Positions 44,519 to 53,479 of a stretch of DNA of 64,000 nucleotides are shown piece by piece. A program made the position numbers and the translations under genes. Origin of the DNA: Maribacter thermophilus. GTDB lineage: Bacteria; Bacteroidota; Bacteroidia; Flavobacteriales; Flavobacteriaceae. The notes below the pieces were generated by a model, which made no database searches, had not been told where the DNA came from, and was given only the letters and a program-made list of their open reading frames with translations. Numbering within the stretch: the stretch's first letter is position 1; every line of letters begins with the position of its first letter. The DNA is taken from assembly GCF_001020565.1 (NCBI RefSeq), contig NZ_LDAS01000001.1:2005319-2069318 (forward strand), written 5' to 3'.

Positions 44519-45001
44519 ATGAATCAAGAAAAATTAATAAAAGCTGGATTTAAGATTAAAAATAACTCCACTGAATTGGAAATCCCAAAGAGTTTATTAA
44601 AACGGTATAATAATTTGCCGATTGAATATCTGACGTTTCTTAAGAATTTTGAAGAAATAACGAATGAAAATGATACAGCTTGGTTTAACTTAATTAAAGA
44701 GTTTAATGGAAATTCAGAAAGTGAATTTAAATGGAACGAATTTGAATTGTTGAGTTTGGAATGGAGCGAAGATGATAATGAAGAATTAAAGGTTATTACT
44801 GGATTTTGGAATCACCATATTCCAATTATTCTGTCAGTAAAAGATGAATATCAATTTTTAGCCATTAGTTTGGAAAAGGAAAAATATGGAGAAATAGTTC
44901 ACGGAACAGAACCTGAATTTGAAAATATAAAAAAGGTTTGTAACAATTTTAACGAACTGATTGATTTACTTGAAAAAAAGGAATTGAAAAACATAGTCTG
45001 A
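44519..45001 (+). CDS. SMI1/KNR4-like protein (candidate immunity protein)
   Basis: 160 residues, cytoplasmic, acidic. The arrangement PKSLLKRYNNLPIEYLTFLKNFEEI, later WNHHIPIILSVKDEYQFLAISLEKEKYGEIVHGTEPEFENIKKVCNNFNELIDLLE fits SMI1/KNR4 (SUKH) proteins. These often serve as immunity proteins against polymorphic toxins. No toxin gene is adjacent. It is flanked by two almost identical junction repeats. Confidence 0.8.
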   Translation: MNQEKLIKAGFKIKNNSTELEIPKSLLKRYNNLPIEYLTFLKNFEEITNENDTAWFNLIKEFNGNSESEFKWNEFELLSLEWSEDDNEELKVITGFWNHHIPIILSVKDEYQFLAISLEKEKYGEIVHGTEPEFENIKKVCNNFNELIDLLEKKELKNIV

Positions 45002-45011
45002 ATGAAAACGA

Positions 45012-45212
45012 ACGCACAACACGGTGTATAAAACATAGCTAATAAGTGTAAAACCGTAGGGATTGTGATTATTTACAAAGACCGCCAAATTTTTAATTTG
45101 GCTTTTAAAAGAGAAAAATTAAAAACAATAAAAATTCGGCTCTGTGTTAATCCAAAAAGTTAGTGTCTTTTTGCACGCTACGTTTCATACACAAGTCCGT
45201 TGTGTGTCATTA
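45012..45212 (+). repeat. Cassette junction after the SMI1-like gene
   Basis: Starts ACGCACAACACGGTGTATAAAACATAGC and ends GCTACGTTTCATACACAAGTCCGTTGTGTGT, again inverted complements. With 44287-44493 it forms a ~200-bp direct repeat around the SMI1-like gene. Confidence 0.85.
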
Positions 45213-45232
45213 AAAAAACCGAAATACAAAGA

Positions 45233-46585
45233 ATGGAAAATAAAACATACAAGAAAATATCTAATTGGTACCGAAAATTCCAAATTAGTAAATCACCTCA
45301 AATGAATTTAGTTTGGGGATTCTTTTTGTATACGCTAATTGGATTTATTTTACTGTCTATTCCTTTCTTTCACAAAACCGACATTTCTTTTTTAGATAAT
45401 TTATTTATTTCAACTTCTGCTATTTCAACTACTGGACTTGTGACAATAAGCGTTTTCGATTCCTATAATTTTTTCGGTCAATTTGTTATTATGGCTTTAA
45501 TACAAATTGGCGGAATTGGATATATGACGCTAACGACATACTATTTATTATTTACTACCAAAAAAATAACACATTGGCATAGTAAATTAATAGGAACGGA
45601 ATTTACATTACCTAATACAATTCAGATAAAAGATTTTATCAAAAGCGTTATTGTTTTTACCCTAATAATGGAAACTATTGGAGCTATACTTTTCTACTTT
45701 GCCTTTACCAATTCTGGAATGGGGAGTTTAAAAGCAATTTGGTTTTCAATTTTTCATAGTATTTCATCGTTTTGTACAGCTGGTTTTGGATTGTTTAATG
45801 ATGGTTTCGAAAGCTATCAAGACAATACTTTTATAAACACAATTATTTCTGTATTAGCAATTTCTGGTTCTTTGGGTTTTATTGTAATTACAGATTTGTG
45901 GTATCGAATTAGGGGTAAATCAAAAGAAATTTCGTTCACAACTAAAATCATTATTTATGGGTTTTTGTTTTTACTTTTTTTAGGAACTTTACTCATTTAC
46001 ACAACAGAATCATCCTCTATTCTCGGTTCGAATAGTTCACTTATGACCTCTTTCTTCCAAGCAATGTCAGCTATGACAACAGTTGGGTTTAACACAATAC
46101 CTATCGGTGAATTATCCTTGCCAATATTATTGCTTATAACCTTTCTTATGTATATTGGAGCTTCGCCTTCAGGAACAGCAGGAGGAATGAAAATAACGAC
46201 ATTGACGGCAATGCTATCGATATTAAAAAGTCGATTGTTTGGTCAGAAAAAAATCACATTTTTAAACAGACTTATTCCTTTTGAAAGAATATACGTTGCC
46301 ACATCAACTTTTATGCTTTACACAAGTTTAATTTTCTTGTTTTCATTTTTACTTTCTTACTTTGAAAACTTTTCTTTTGACAGCATATTATTTGAAGTAG
46401 CATCCGCTTTAGGAACAGTTGGATTAAGTACAGGAATTACAGGAGATTTAACTAACGTTGGGAAAATATTGATTATTATTTTAATGTTTATTGGACGAGT
46501 TGGAGTTCTAACTTTTGGATTTGCATTATTGCAACAAAATGAGAACGATTCTAAAAAAATTAGAACTGATGATTTGGCTGTATGA
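45233..46585 (+). CDS. TrkH/KtrB-type potassium (cation) transporter
   Basis: 450 residues from MENKTYKKISNW; an in-frame upstream start at 45200 lies within the junction repeat and is rejected. The protein has about ten membrane helices and the four half-pore loops of the family: SAISTTGLV, SSFCTAGFGLF, MTTVGFNTIP and ALGTVGLSTG, each with the selectivity Gly. These mark K+ channels that work with a cytoplasmic RCK subunit (TrkA/KtrA). None is adjacent. AT-rich coding and position in the array suggest acquisition. Confidence 0.92.
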   Translation: MENKTYKKISNWYRKFQISKSPQMNLVWGFFLYTLIGFILLSIPFFHKTDISFLDNLFISTSAISTTGLVTISVFDSYNFFGQFVIMALIQIGGIGYMTLTTYYLLFTTKKITHWHSKLIGTEFTLPNTIQIKDFIKSVIVFTLIMETIGAILFYFAFTNSGMGSLKAIWFSIFHSISSFCTAGFGLFNDGFESYQDNTFINTIISVLAISGSLGFIVITDLWYRIRGKSKEISFTTKIIIYGFLFLLFLGTLLIYTTESSSILGSNSSLMTSFFQAMSAMTTVGFNTIPIGELSLPILLLITFLMYIGASPSGTAGGMKITTLTAMLSILKSRLFGQKKITFLNRLIPFERIYVATSTFMLYTSLIFLFSFLLSYFENFSFDSILFEVASALGTVGLSTGITGDLTNVGKILIIILMFIGRVGVLTFGFALLQQNENDSKKIRTDDLAV

Positions 46586-46613
46586 AAAAATTAATAATTA
46601 GAAAAATAGAAAA

Positions 46614-46665
46614 AACGCCACACAACAAAGAACTGAGGTAAAAAACAAGTAAATTCTTCTTTAAT
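46614..46665 (+). repeat. Left part of a cassette junction interrupted by the IS
   Basis: Reads CCACACAACAAAGAACTGAGGTAAAAAACAAGTAAATTCTTCTTTAAT. It matches the first half of the junctions at 51584 and 54259. The continuation lies at 47865, on the other side of the insertion sequence. Confidence 0.85.
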
Positions 46666-46742
46666 CTGAGACAATATTATTCTAGGCCCATAGATTCTAA
46701 AATCAGTTTCTTCGGGCTTTTTTTATTCGATTCATCTTCTAT

Positions 46743-47712
46743 TTATCTAGGCAATACAGAAACATACGATTCATCGTACGGCCTGCCAGATTTTGCAATG
46801 GCAAAGGACTGCTTCAATAGTTTGTTAGCTACAGCAATCAATGCCAGTTTCTTGCTCTTGCCCTTGTTCACGATTCGCTCATATACCTCTTTGCATGCCT
46901 TGTTATGTTTACAGGCATTGAAAGAACATAGAAACAGTAGATTACGAAGCTTTCTATTGCCGACCTTACTTATTCTCGAACGACCTCTTACACTGCTCCC
47001 CGATTCCCGTATCGTGGGGGTTATACCTACATAACTACAAAGCTGTGCTGCCGTTTCGAATTTGTTGAACCCATCGGTGACCACTATTAGGAACAATGCA
47101 GTCTTTTGACCTATACCAGGTATCGATGTCAACAAGGTCAATTGCTCTTGTTGATCCTCTCTCACCAATGATAGAATCTTTGACTCGATAGCGGCTACCT
47201 CTTTATTGAGTTGCTTCTTGTTACGTATCAAGGAACGATAAACAAACTTTGAGGGCACCCCCCAGAACAGCTTCTCCGTGTATCTTGTTTTTGGTCGCGG
47301 TACGTTGTTTTAAATAGATATCCAATAACCGGAACAACTGTAAACATTCGCTCTGGATATCCGTCAAGGCATTATAAATAGGTACCTCGTTGACCAGGGC
47401 ATAGTCACAGATAGCCTTTGCGTCGCTCTTATCGGTCTTTACCTTGGCCAGCTTCATTTGGATAAAACGCTTGACGGACAACGGGTTTACCACTGAGACC
47501 ATTACTCCATTTTTGTAAAGAAACTGTGCGAGCCTATAATGATAGTAACCGGTAGCTTCCATGACTACCAATGAACCTTCGGGCAAGTGCCCAAGGAATT
47601 TCTTGAACCCGGGCCCATCGTTCCCATAACGGTCGTGACCTTTGCTACTGCCGTGCACATCAAAGACCGCTTTACTGATGTCGACTCCGAAAGTTTCTTT
47701 ATATTTATTCAT
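46743..47712 (-). pseudogene. IS110-family transposase split by a frameshift
   Basis: The N-terminal part from MNKYKETFGVDISKAVFDVHG has the DEDD domain (GVDISK, VVMEATGYYHY, KTDKSDAKAI). The C-terminal part has the Transposase_20 domain with the conserved Ser (LLTSIPGIGQKTALFL, LCSYVGITPTIRESGSSVRG). The two halves are in different frames and join at a run of six G (minus strand, around 47258). Removing one G restores an uninterrupted ~320-residue protein. It is either inactivated, a base-call error in a homopolymer, or read by frameshifting. Confidence 0.85.
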
Positions 47713-47864
47713 AGGAAATGTTTTGTGAAAGAACCGGCTACTTGGGCACACAACAACTTGAAAACGAGATCCAAGGTCTCACAGAACTGAACGTGGTCTA
47801 AGTAGTAAAAGAGAGAGGATTACCAATGTTGTCGAAGTCTAAAGCTTCACCGTATAACATAACC
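47713..47864 (-). ncRNA. Candidate IS110 bridge RNA region
   Basis: About 150 bp of noncoding DNA between the element end and the transposase start. In IS110 elements this segment encodes a bridge RNA pairing with target and donor. Here the minus strand at 47807-47816 reads TCTCTCTTTT, identical to the 10 bases of target DNA just right of the TTAAT core (47870-47879), as a target-guide would require. The sequence is pyrimidine-only, so chance is not excluded. Confidence 0.45.
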
Positions 47865-48051
47865 TTAATTCTCTCTTTTGTTCTTTCTGGTTTATACCAT
47901 CAATTTAATGAGAATCAAACTTAAGTCGTATATAAAAAATAGCGGTATAATCACTTAATCAAAAGAAAATGAACAAATTAAAGGTCTATTATAATCTGAA
48001 AAGTTAGTGCTAAAAACCCGCTACTTTTCATATACAAGACCGTTAGCACAT
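47865..48051 (+). repeat. Right part of the interrupted cassette junction
   Basis: Starts TTAATTCTCTCTTTTGTTCTTTCTGG (as at 51632 and 54300) and ends ATATACAAGACCGTTAGCACA. The last ~70 bp (AAAGTTAGTGCTAAAAACCCGCTACT) resemble the 3' half of the junction at 7655. Confidence 0.8.
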
Positions 48052-48071
48052 ATTAATCTATAAGAAAATTT

Positions 48072-49361
48072 ATGAGAAACATACACTTACCTATAATACT
48101 TTCCTTGTTCCTTCTCAACTGTAGTACAAATGACTCAGGTGCAGAAGAAATAATGGATGAGCCCAATCTCCCCTCTTTGACCACATCGTTGGTTCAAGAA
48201 ATAACTCAAAATTCGGCATTGAGTGGCGGCAATATTTCGGATGATGGCGGTGTTTCAATAATTGCGCGTGGGGTTTGTTGGAGCCTTAATCAAAATCCAA
48301 CAATTCAAAATGATAGGACTCAAGATGGCAATGGTATAGGTGAATTCACCAGCGTAATTGAAGGGTTAACTGCCAACACTACTTATTTTCTCAGATCCTA
48401 TGCCACTAACAGCGTAGGTACTTCCTATGGCGAAGAAAGAAGTTTTACAACCTCTGAAGTTGAAGCAAAAATTTTCGATGGTGATATTGTTTTTCTAATT
48501 CAAGAGGAAATCGATGATTTTGGCAATCAAGGCTATACAGAAATAACTGGCAATGTTGAAATTGGAAATATTAATGTTGCCTCCACGACCTCCATTTCTA
48601 ATTTAGAAGGGTTAAGTACAATAAATTCAGTTGGAGGAAATCTCACATTACACGCCAATGATGCGCTTAATAGTTTGGAGGGCTTGAGAAATCTTGAAGT
48701 TATAGGGGGAGAGCTATTTCTATCTTCCAATAAGGCTTTTGACAACATTGATGGTTTGAATAATTTGAGGACTATTGGTGAAGGATTGAGAGTAGTTCAG
48801 AATAGTGCTCTTTCAAATCTCGACGGGTTAAGCAATTTGACTGAAATTGGAAACTTACTACTCATCTTCAATAATGATGAATTGGTTAATGTCGATGGAC
48901 TAAACAATTTGATATCAGTAGGATTTGACATTGCCATAAGAAACAATGACAAATTATCAGAAATAAATTCCTTTAACAATTTAGAATTTTCCACTGGACT
49001 ATCAATTTCTGATAATAGCACATTGAACACTATTAATGGGTTTAGTAGCCTAAAAACAATACAGCTTTTTTTAGTTATTGAAAACAATAACTCATTATCG
49101 AGTTTCAATGGTTTTGGCGAACTTGAATCTATCGGCTCCAATCTTGAAATAAACAATAATGGCGCTCTTACATCGCTAGACGGTCTAGTTAAACTTATTT
49201 CTTTGGGTGAGAGCTTGACGGTCATCCAAAATACAGAACTTGTAGATTTCTGCGGAATCGACACCCTTATAAAAACTGGGTTTACGGGTAGCTATGAGGT
49301 TTCTGAAAATGCCTACAACCCTTCACAGCAAGAAATCTTAAATGGGAATTGTCAAAATTAA
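48072..49361 (+). CDS. Lipoprotein with leucine-rich (receptor-L-like) repeats
   Basis: 429 residues. The signal MRNIHLPIILSLFLLNC has a lipobox LLNC. Residues ~30-125 look like a fibronectin-type module common in Bacteroidota (ARGVCWSLNQNPTIQ... GLTANTTYFLRSYATNSVGTSYG). Residues ~150-420 contain about ten 24-residue repeats of the form LxGLxxLxxIGGxLxIxxNxxL, a right-handed LRR/receptor-L solenoid. It is probably surface-exposed with a binding role. It is cassette cargo between the IS-interrupted junction and the one at 49364. Confidence 0.85.
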   Translation: MRNIHLPIILSLFLLNCSTNDSGAEEIMDEPNLPSLTTSLVQEITQNSALSGGNISDDGGVSIIARGVCWSLNQNPTIQNDRTQDGNGIGEFTSVIEGLTANTTYFLRSYATNSVGTSYGEERSFTTSEVEAKIFDGDIVFLIQEEIDDFGNQGYTEITGNVEIGNINVASTTSISNLEGLSTINSVGGNLTLHANDALNSLEGLRNLEVIGGELFLSSNKAFDNIDGLNNLRTIGEGLRVVQNSALSNLDGLSNLTEIGNLLLIFNNDELVNVDGLNNLISVGFDIAIRNNDKLSEINSFNNLEFSTGLSISDNSTLNTINGFSSLKTIQLFLVIENNNSLSSFNGFGELESIGSNLEINNNGALTSLDGLVKLISLGESLTVIQNTELVDFCGIDTLIKTGFTGSYEVSENAYNPSQQEILNGNCQN

Positions 49362-49363
49362 CA

Positions 49364-49501
49364 TGTGCTAACATTGGCTATAATTCATTGCTTGCGGATT
49401 TCCTAAACGGAAATCCTGCGCAAAAAGCTATCTTTAGGTTCGGCTATATTGTCCTTCGGACGAATCACAGCAACGAACCTTAGCCAAGACCGTTGGGCAC
49501 A
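49364..49501 (+). repeat. Cassette junction with near-canonical attC-like 3' box
   Basis: Opens TGTGCTAACATTGGCTATAA and closes TTAGCCAAGACCGTTGGGCACA, which are inverted complements (TTGGCTA/TAGCCAA). It contains hairpins GGATTTCC-TAAAC-GGAAATCC and GTCCTTCGGAC. The terminal GTTGGGC fits the integron GTTRRRY core. The rest of the gap to 49707 shows nothing further. Confidence 0.85.
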
Positions 49502-49707
49502 ATTCCCTACATAAAGAAACGCTATTAATTTCTTAAGCTAACATCAAGAAATAGAGCTGAAAACCAAGGGAATTCGGTCGATTATTATAATTTTACAAAA
49601 GACTGAATATCAACATTTTAAATTGACGTTAGTCAGAATTAAACAAAACGTTCCAAACTCAATATATTAACACAAAATAACAATAATCAGTATTAAAATT
49701 TTAGACC

Positions 49708-50649
49708 ATGAGAAACCTTCTACTTATTCTTACATTTTTCATATCCATCAAAGGAATTACTCAAGATTTTAATTTCAACATCTCCAACGTTAAAATAGCC
49801 GAGTACATAAATATGGAAAAAAAAGAAGGTTCTGAGGTGTGTGTTAATTCATCAAACAATTTAGCGTCAATAGGCGAAAGGCATATCATTAAATTTTATA
49901 AAAATGAACTAGCAACTAAAGATTACGAGGCAATCTACACATACGATAAATTAGATTCATCTATTATATCAATCCGGTTTTTATGGAATACTAAATATTC
50001 AAACAGTATTTTAGATACAAAAAAAATAATTATTCAAAAATCATTCAAAAATAAATATTACGATATTAAATCATCAATTGAAAAGAAATTTGGAAAAGGA
50101 ATTGACAACTCAATTGAGGAGACATATGTTGGGACGTCAGATCATGGTCAAATTAAAAGAGGTTTAATTAAAACACTTATTTGGAAAGTTGACAATAATA
50201 TAAGTGTTAAATTGGATACTGACATTTCATCATTATATGAAAAGGGAGAATTGTCAACATATACTGGAATATTTAAGATTACGCTTGATATTATTGATAA
50301 TTCAAAAACTGAAAATCAATTATCAGAACAAGCTTTAAACCGAAACCTACTTGACTTTTTAAGAGGAATTGAAAATGATGAATTAAAAAAATCAGAAGAA
50401 TATCTATCTCCTTACATCTATGAAGGCGAAAAAACCGAATTCATTGAATCAGCAATAGGTAAAACAGGAAAAATTGTAAAATTAAAGCCTCTTAAAAACT
50501 CTTTAGATAAGAGAAACTTAAATTATACCCAAATATCCAACCTAAAATATAAATATATAAAGCCAAAAAAGAGAGGAAAAAATATTATTGTCAGCTTTGA
50601 CGGAATTGGGAAAATTTATGATATTTACGAGGTTGACGCAAAAAAATAA
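49708..50649 (+). CDS. Secreted protein, unknown
   Basis: 313 residues with signal peptide MRNLLLILTFFISIKGITQ. The body is lysine/isoleucine-rich. KKFGKGIDNSIEETYVGTSDHGQIKRGLIKTLIWKVDN recalls small secreted DUFs of flavobacteria. No motif gives a function. Flanked by junction repeats. Confidence 0.7.
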   Translation: MRNLLLILTFFISIKGITQDFNFNISNVKIAEYINMEKKEGSEVCVNSSNNLASIGERHIIKFYKNELATKDYEAIYTYDKLDSSIISIRFLWNTKYSNSILDTKKIIIQKSFKNKYYDIKSSIEKKFGKGIDNSIEETYVGTSDHGQIKRGLIKTLIWKVDNNISVKLDTDISSLYEKGELSTYTGIFKITLDIIDNSKTENQLSEQALNRNLLDFLRGIENDELKKSEEYLSPYIYEGEKTEFIESAIGKTGKIVKLKPLKNSLDKRNLNYTQISNLKYKYIKPKKRGKNIIVSFDGIGKIYDIYEVDAKK

Positions 50650-50650
50650 C

Positions 50651-50882
50651 TGTGCCCAACACAACCTATAAACAATACGGGCTTTGGTGCTTAAACCAAT
50701 GTTTGGGTATATTTATGAAGTCGCTAAATCTTTGGGATTTAGCTTTGGACAAAAAAAGAAAAAGCAAAACCAAAAGCTTTAGCTTCGTGCGCAGACGGAA
50801 ACTGGCCAGCGCGCCAACTCGCCCGCTGCTGTTGTAGACGGTGTACCGCCCTACTTGCCATAGCTGCGACCGTTGCGGCACA
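50651..50882 (+). repeat. Cassette junction
   Basis: Begins 1 bp after the stop with TGTGCCCAACACAACCTATAAAC (GCCCAAC fits RYYYAAC) and ends GCTGCGACCGTTGCGGCACA. The interior has the shared blocks ATTTATGAAGTCGCTAAAT, AAAGCTTTAGCTTCGTGCGC and GGCCAGCGCGCCAACTCGCCC. Confidence 0.85.
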
Positions 50883-50896
50883 TTAAAAAACAAAAT

Positions 50897-51583
50897 ATGG
50901 AATTATTTGATACAACTAAATCAATCATAGAAAATTTGTATTTCTTAAGTGGACCTTTATTACTTATAACTCTAATTATAGGAATCTATCAAATAAAAAT
51001 ATCTTGGATAAATATTAAACAGACAAAACAAAGTTTAGTTATAAATTCACAAAGAGATGCTATTAAATTAGCTATTGCTCAAGATAAATATATTCAAGAG
51101 AACATACAGCCAATAGAATTAGAATTAATGAAATTCAGGGAAGAAAATAAATACAAAATGGAGTTCTATAAAGAAAACCTTAAAAAATTTACGTATGATG
51201 AATTGATTGGTTTTGGTGAGACTAAATTGAAAAACTACTTAAAAGTTAGTGGAATAAATGACAGTGATAAAGTGGACAAAATGGCCATTTTGGCCCACAG
51301 AATGAATACTATAGCAATGGCCTTCAATTCAAAAATAGCAGATGATGAAACTGGATTTAAAACTATTGGACAATATTTTTGCAATGTAGTTCACGCCTAT
51401 TATCCAATTATGGCTATTACAAGAAAAAAAGAAAGTGATATTAATTATTTTGCAATTAAGGAATTATATTTAAGATGGAACAAACGATTAACCGACACTA
51501 AAATATCATCTGAAATAGAGGAATTGACTAAACTGAAAAACAAATTTCAAACTGAAAATATTAAGCCATTAGGAACAGAATAA
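50897..51583 (+). CDS. Membrane-anchored coiled-coil protein
   Basis: 228 residues from the ATG at 50897; the frame is open to a TTG within the junction box, which is rejected. One N-terminal transmembrane segment (LYFLSGPLLLITLIIGIYQI) precedes a long cytoplasmic helical region (ILIQRDAIKLAIAQDKYI-like heptads, then FREENKYKMEFYKENLKKF). The topology resembles DUF4760-type proteins, some of which have been linked to phage resistance; not proven here. Confidence 0.65.
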   Translation: MELFDTTKSIIENLYFLSGPLLLITLIIGIYQIKISWINIKQTKQSLVINSQRDAIKLAIAQDKYIQENIQPIELELMKFREENKYKMEFYKENLKKFTYDELIGFGETKLKNYLKVSGINDSDKVDKMAILAHRMNTIAMAFNSKIADDETGFKTIGQYFCNVVHAYYPIMAITRKKESDINYFAIKELYLRWNKRLTDTKISSEIEELTKLKNKFQTENIKPLGTE

Positions 51584-51808
51584 CGTGCCCGAACAAAGAA
51601 CCGAGGTAAAAAACAAGTAAATTCTTCCTTAATACTCTCTTTTGTTCTTTCTGGCTACACCAACAAATTAATGAGGATCAAACTTGTGGTATATAGTTAA
51701 TTGCCTGGTTCTCGCCTACCTACGAAAATCCTCGCAGATTTTCAGTATGGTGTATACTTGCAAAGTTAAGTGCTAAACCACGCAACTACGCATAGCTAAA
51801 CCGTTACC
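51584..51808 (+). repeat. Cassette junction, intact copy of the IS110 target
   Basis: Opens CGTGCCCGAACAAAGAACCGAGG directly after the stop. It contains the uninterrupted TTCTTCCTTAATACTCTCTTTTGTTCTTTCTGGC that was split by the IS at 46666, and hairpin AAAATCCTCGCAGATTTT. It closes CATAGCTAAACCGTTACC. Confidence 0.85.
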
Positions 51809-51825
51809 AAAAATTATAAACAACG

Positions 51826-52557
51826 ATGAAAACTAAAATAACCGTAACCTGTTTATTAATATCAGTCTTACTATTTGGCCAAGAAAACGACTCGGTAAAA
51901 TTTAAAGAACATGAGTCTACTAATGAATTGACTCATTTATCCCTAAAATTTGAAGATGAAAATGAAAGTGCTGTTTTAATAGGAGAAAACATAGAGCTTT
52001 TTAATGACGAATTAAAGGTCGTTAAAACGATTGAAACAGGGACTTTTGTAAAAACTATTGAAAAATCTCGAAATTACTATAACAATGGAAAAATAGACGA
52101 AAATTGTAATGGTTACAGGTTCGTTAAAATTGTTCATGAAAATACTGAATACATTGTGAAAGGAAATGTTATTTTTAAATTAGAAAAATTTAAAGAGCAA
52201 CCAAAGAGAGAAAATAGTGCGCTAATTTTTTTTGAAACCTCAAAATCGCAAGATTACCTACAAAATATAAAACCAGCTCAGGGTTTTGAATTTTGTGAAT
52301 ACTTTACGTATTCTCCTTTTGTTATATACAATGTAAAAAAAGAACAATTTAATTTGATAAAACTTGAAAAAAATGAACTGTTCTCTAAAATTTCAAGTGA
52401 TTTTAAAGAGGCAGATTTTCTTCAAACCAAAGGGGTCTACAATCTTACATTTTTTGATGAAGGTTTTTATGGTTTTGAAACTTTTCACGATGCAATGCCA
52501 TATAGCGTTCAAATAACTGAAAGTGAAGGCTCTTTTATTGCAAAATATATGCAGTAG
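51826..52557 (+). CDS. Secreted protein, duplicated cassette copy 1
   Basis: 243 residues with signal peptide MKTKITVTCLLISVLLFGQ. The domain is beta-rich with ESAVLIGENIELFNDELKVV and a C-terminal FDEGFYGFETFHDAMPYSVQI. No family recognised. It is a near-duplicate (20 substitutions by eye) of the protein encoded at 60918. Nucleotide similarity starts at the junction's GTTACC and runs just past the stop, so the duplicated unit matches a cassette. Confidence 0.8.
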   Translation: MKTKITVTCLLISVLLFGQENDSVKFKEHESTNELTHLSLKFEDENESAVLIGENIELFNDELKVVKTIETGTFVKTIEKSRNYYNNGKIDENCNGYRFVKIVHENTEYIVKGNVIFKLEKFKEQPKRENSALIFFETSKSQDYLQNIKPAQGFEFCEYFTYSPFVIYNVKKEQFNLIKLEKNELFSKISSDFKEADFLQTKGVYNLTFFDEGFYGFETFHDAMPYSVQITESEGSFIAKYMQ

Positions 52558-52564
52558 ACAACTA

Positions 52565-52620
52565 TTGTATTGGTAACAATACCCAAACGCCATACCTTTA
52601 GCCAAACCGCTATACCCAAT
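52565..52620 (+). repeat. Short cassette junction
   Basis: Only ~55 bp: ATTGGTAACAATACCC ... TTTAGCCAAACCGCTATACCCAAT. Outer arms ATTGG/CCAAT are complementary. This is the shortest junction in the array. Confidence 0.5.
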
Positions 52621-53187
52621 ATGAAAAATACAATAGCTATCATATTTATTTTACTTCTTTGCCAAGTAAACGGACAGTCTGTAGAATCCATAGAGTTGAA
52701 AAATGCGCTAATGGAACTAAAAAAGGACAAGAGTTTAAAGACCCAAAAAAAATACTTCGAATTGTTTCCCGATTCATTTGAGGACTTTTTAAAAATGTTC
52801 GGATTTGAAAATGGAAAAGAAGCCCCCCTTTACGATGGATTTGAATACGTAGAGGCTTTTTTCGCAATAGATAGTATATCAGAAAGTCAACAAATGAAAA
52901 AATGGATAAATATTTCCATTGATGGTTATTGGGATGCCGATGCGGTTAATTACTTTCAGCACAATTTAAGACCCATTGTTCTAAAAAAAACCGACTTGGC
53001 CTATGAACTATTGAAGAAATATACGGATGAAGAAATTGAGTCTTTTTTCTACTTCTTTTTTAATGAGATTCACCCTCAATATAAAAACGTGCCCAGCGAA
53101 CTTGAAAGGTTTAAAGATAGGGACGAAAAGTTTTATAGGCTTTTATCAGCTGCACACAAAAGAGCCTTAATTGACAGTGGACATTAA
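52621..53187 (+). CDS. Secreted protein, unknown
   Basis: 188 residues from MKNTIAIIFILLLCQVNGQ (signal peptide); an upstream in-frame start at 52570 falls in the junction and is rejected. The body is acidic and helical (LMELKKDKSLKTQKKYFELFPDSFEDFLKMFGFENGKEAPLYDG; LLKKYTDEEIESFFYFFF). Not recognised. Confidence 0.7.
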   Translation: MKNTIAIIFILLLCQVNGQSVESIELKNALMELKKDKSLKTQKKYFELFPDSFEDFLKMFGFENGKEAPLYDGFEYVEAFFAIDSISESQQMKKWINISIDGYWDADAVNYFQHNLRPIVLKKTDLAYELLKKYTDEEIESFFYFFFNEIHPQYKNVPSELERFKDRDEKFYRLLSAAHKRALIDSGH

Positions 53188-53204
53188 TTAATGGCGAGAA
53201 ATAC

Positions 53205-53461
53205 TGCGCACCACAAAACCCATAAACAATTTGGGCTTTTGGGCCAAACCGAAAGGTCTGTGTATATTTATAAAGTCGCTATATTGAAAATTACGCCACA
53301 GCCAAATATTCAATGTTAGCTTAAAACATTAAAAGGAAAAAGCAAAACAACAAGCTTTAGCTATATGCGCAGACGAAAACTTGCCGGCGTGCCAACTCCC
53401 GCGCTGCCGTCGCAGATGTCGATCCTATGCACTGGGCATGGCCTCATTGTTGCGCTGCATT
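53205..53461 (+). repeat. Cassette junction
   Basis: Starts TGCGCACCACAAAACCCATAAACAATTTGGGC. It carries the shared ATTTATAAAGTCGCTA, AGCTTTAGCTATATGCGCAGACG and GCCGGCGTGCCAACTCCCGCGC blocks, and ends CATTGTTGCGCTGCATT. Confidence 0.8.
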
Positions 53462-53479
53462 AAAACCAACCGCTAACCA

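Larger units (their letters stand above)
46666..47864 (-). mobile_element. IS110-family insertion sequence
   Basis: Bounds come from comparing the split junction with uninterrupted copies at 51584 and 54259. The left flank ends and the right flank begins with TTAAT (46661-46665 and 47865-47869), where intact sites have one copy. The element is thus about 1.2 kb with TTAAT as probable core. No long terminal inverted repeats are seen, as expected for IS110. A DEDD transposase is encoded on the minus strand, with ~150 bp of noncoding DNA upstream of it that could encode a bridge RNA. Confidence 0.8.

Noticed and set aside
48500..49270. DNA tandem repeat array
   Set aside because: The periodicity is the ~24-residue protein repeat of the LRR lipoprotein; the nucleotides are diverged.
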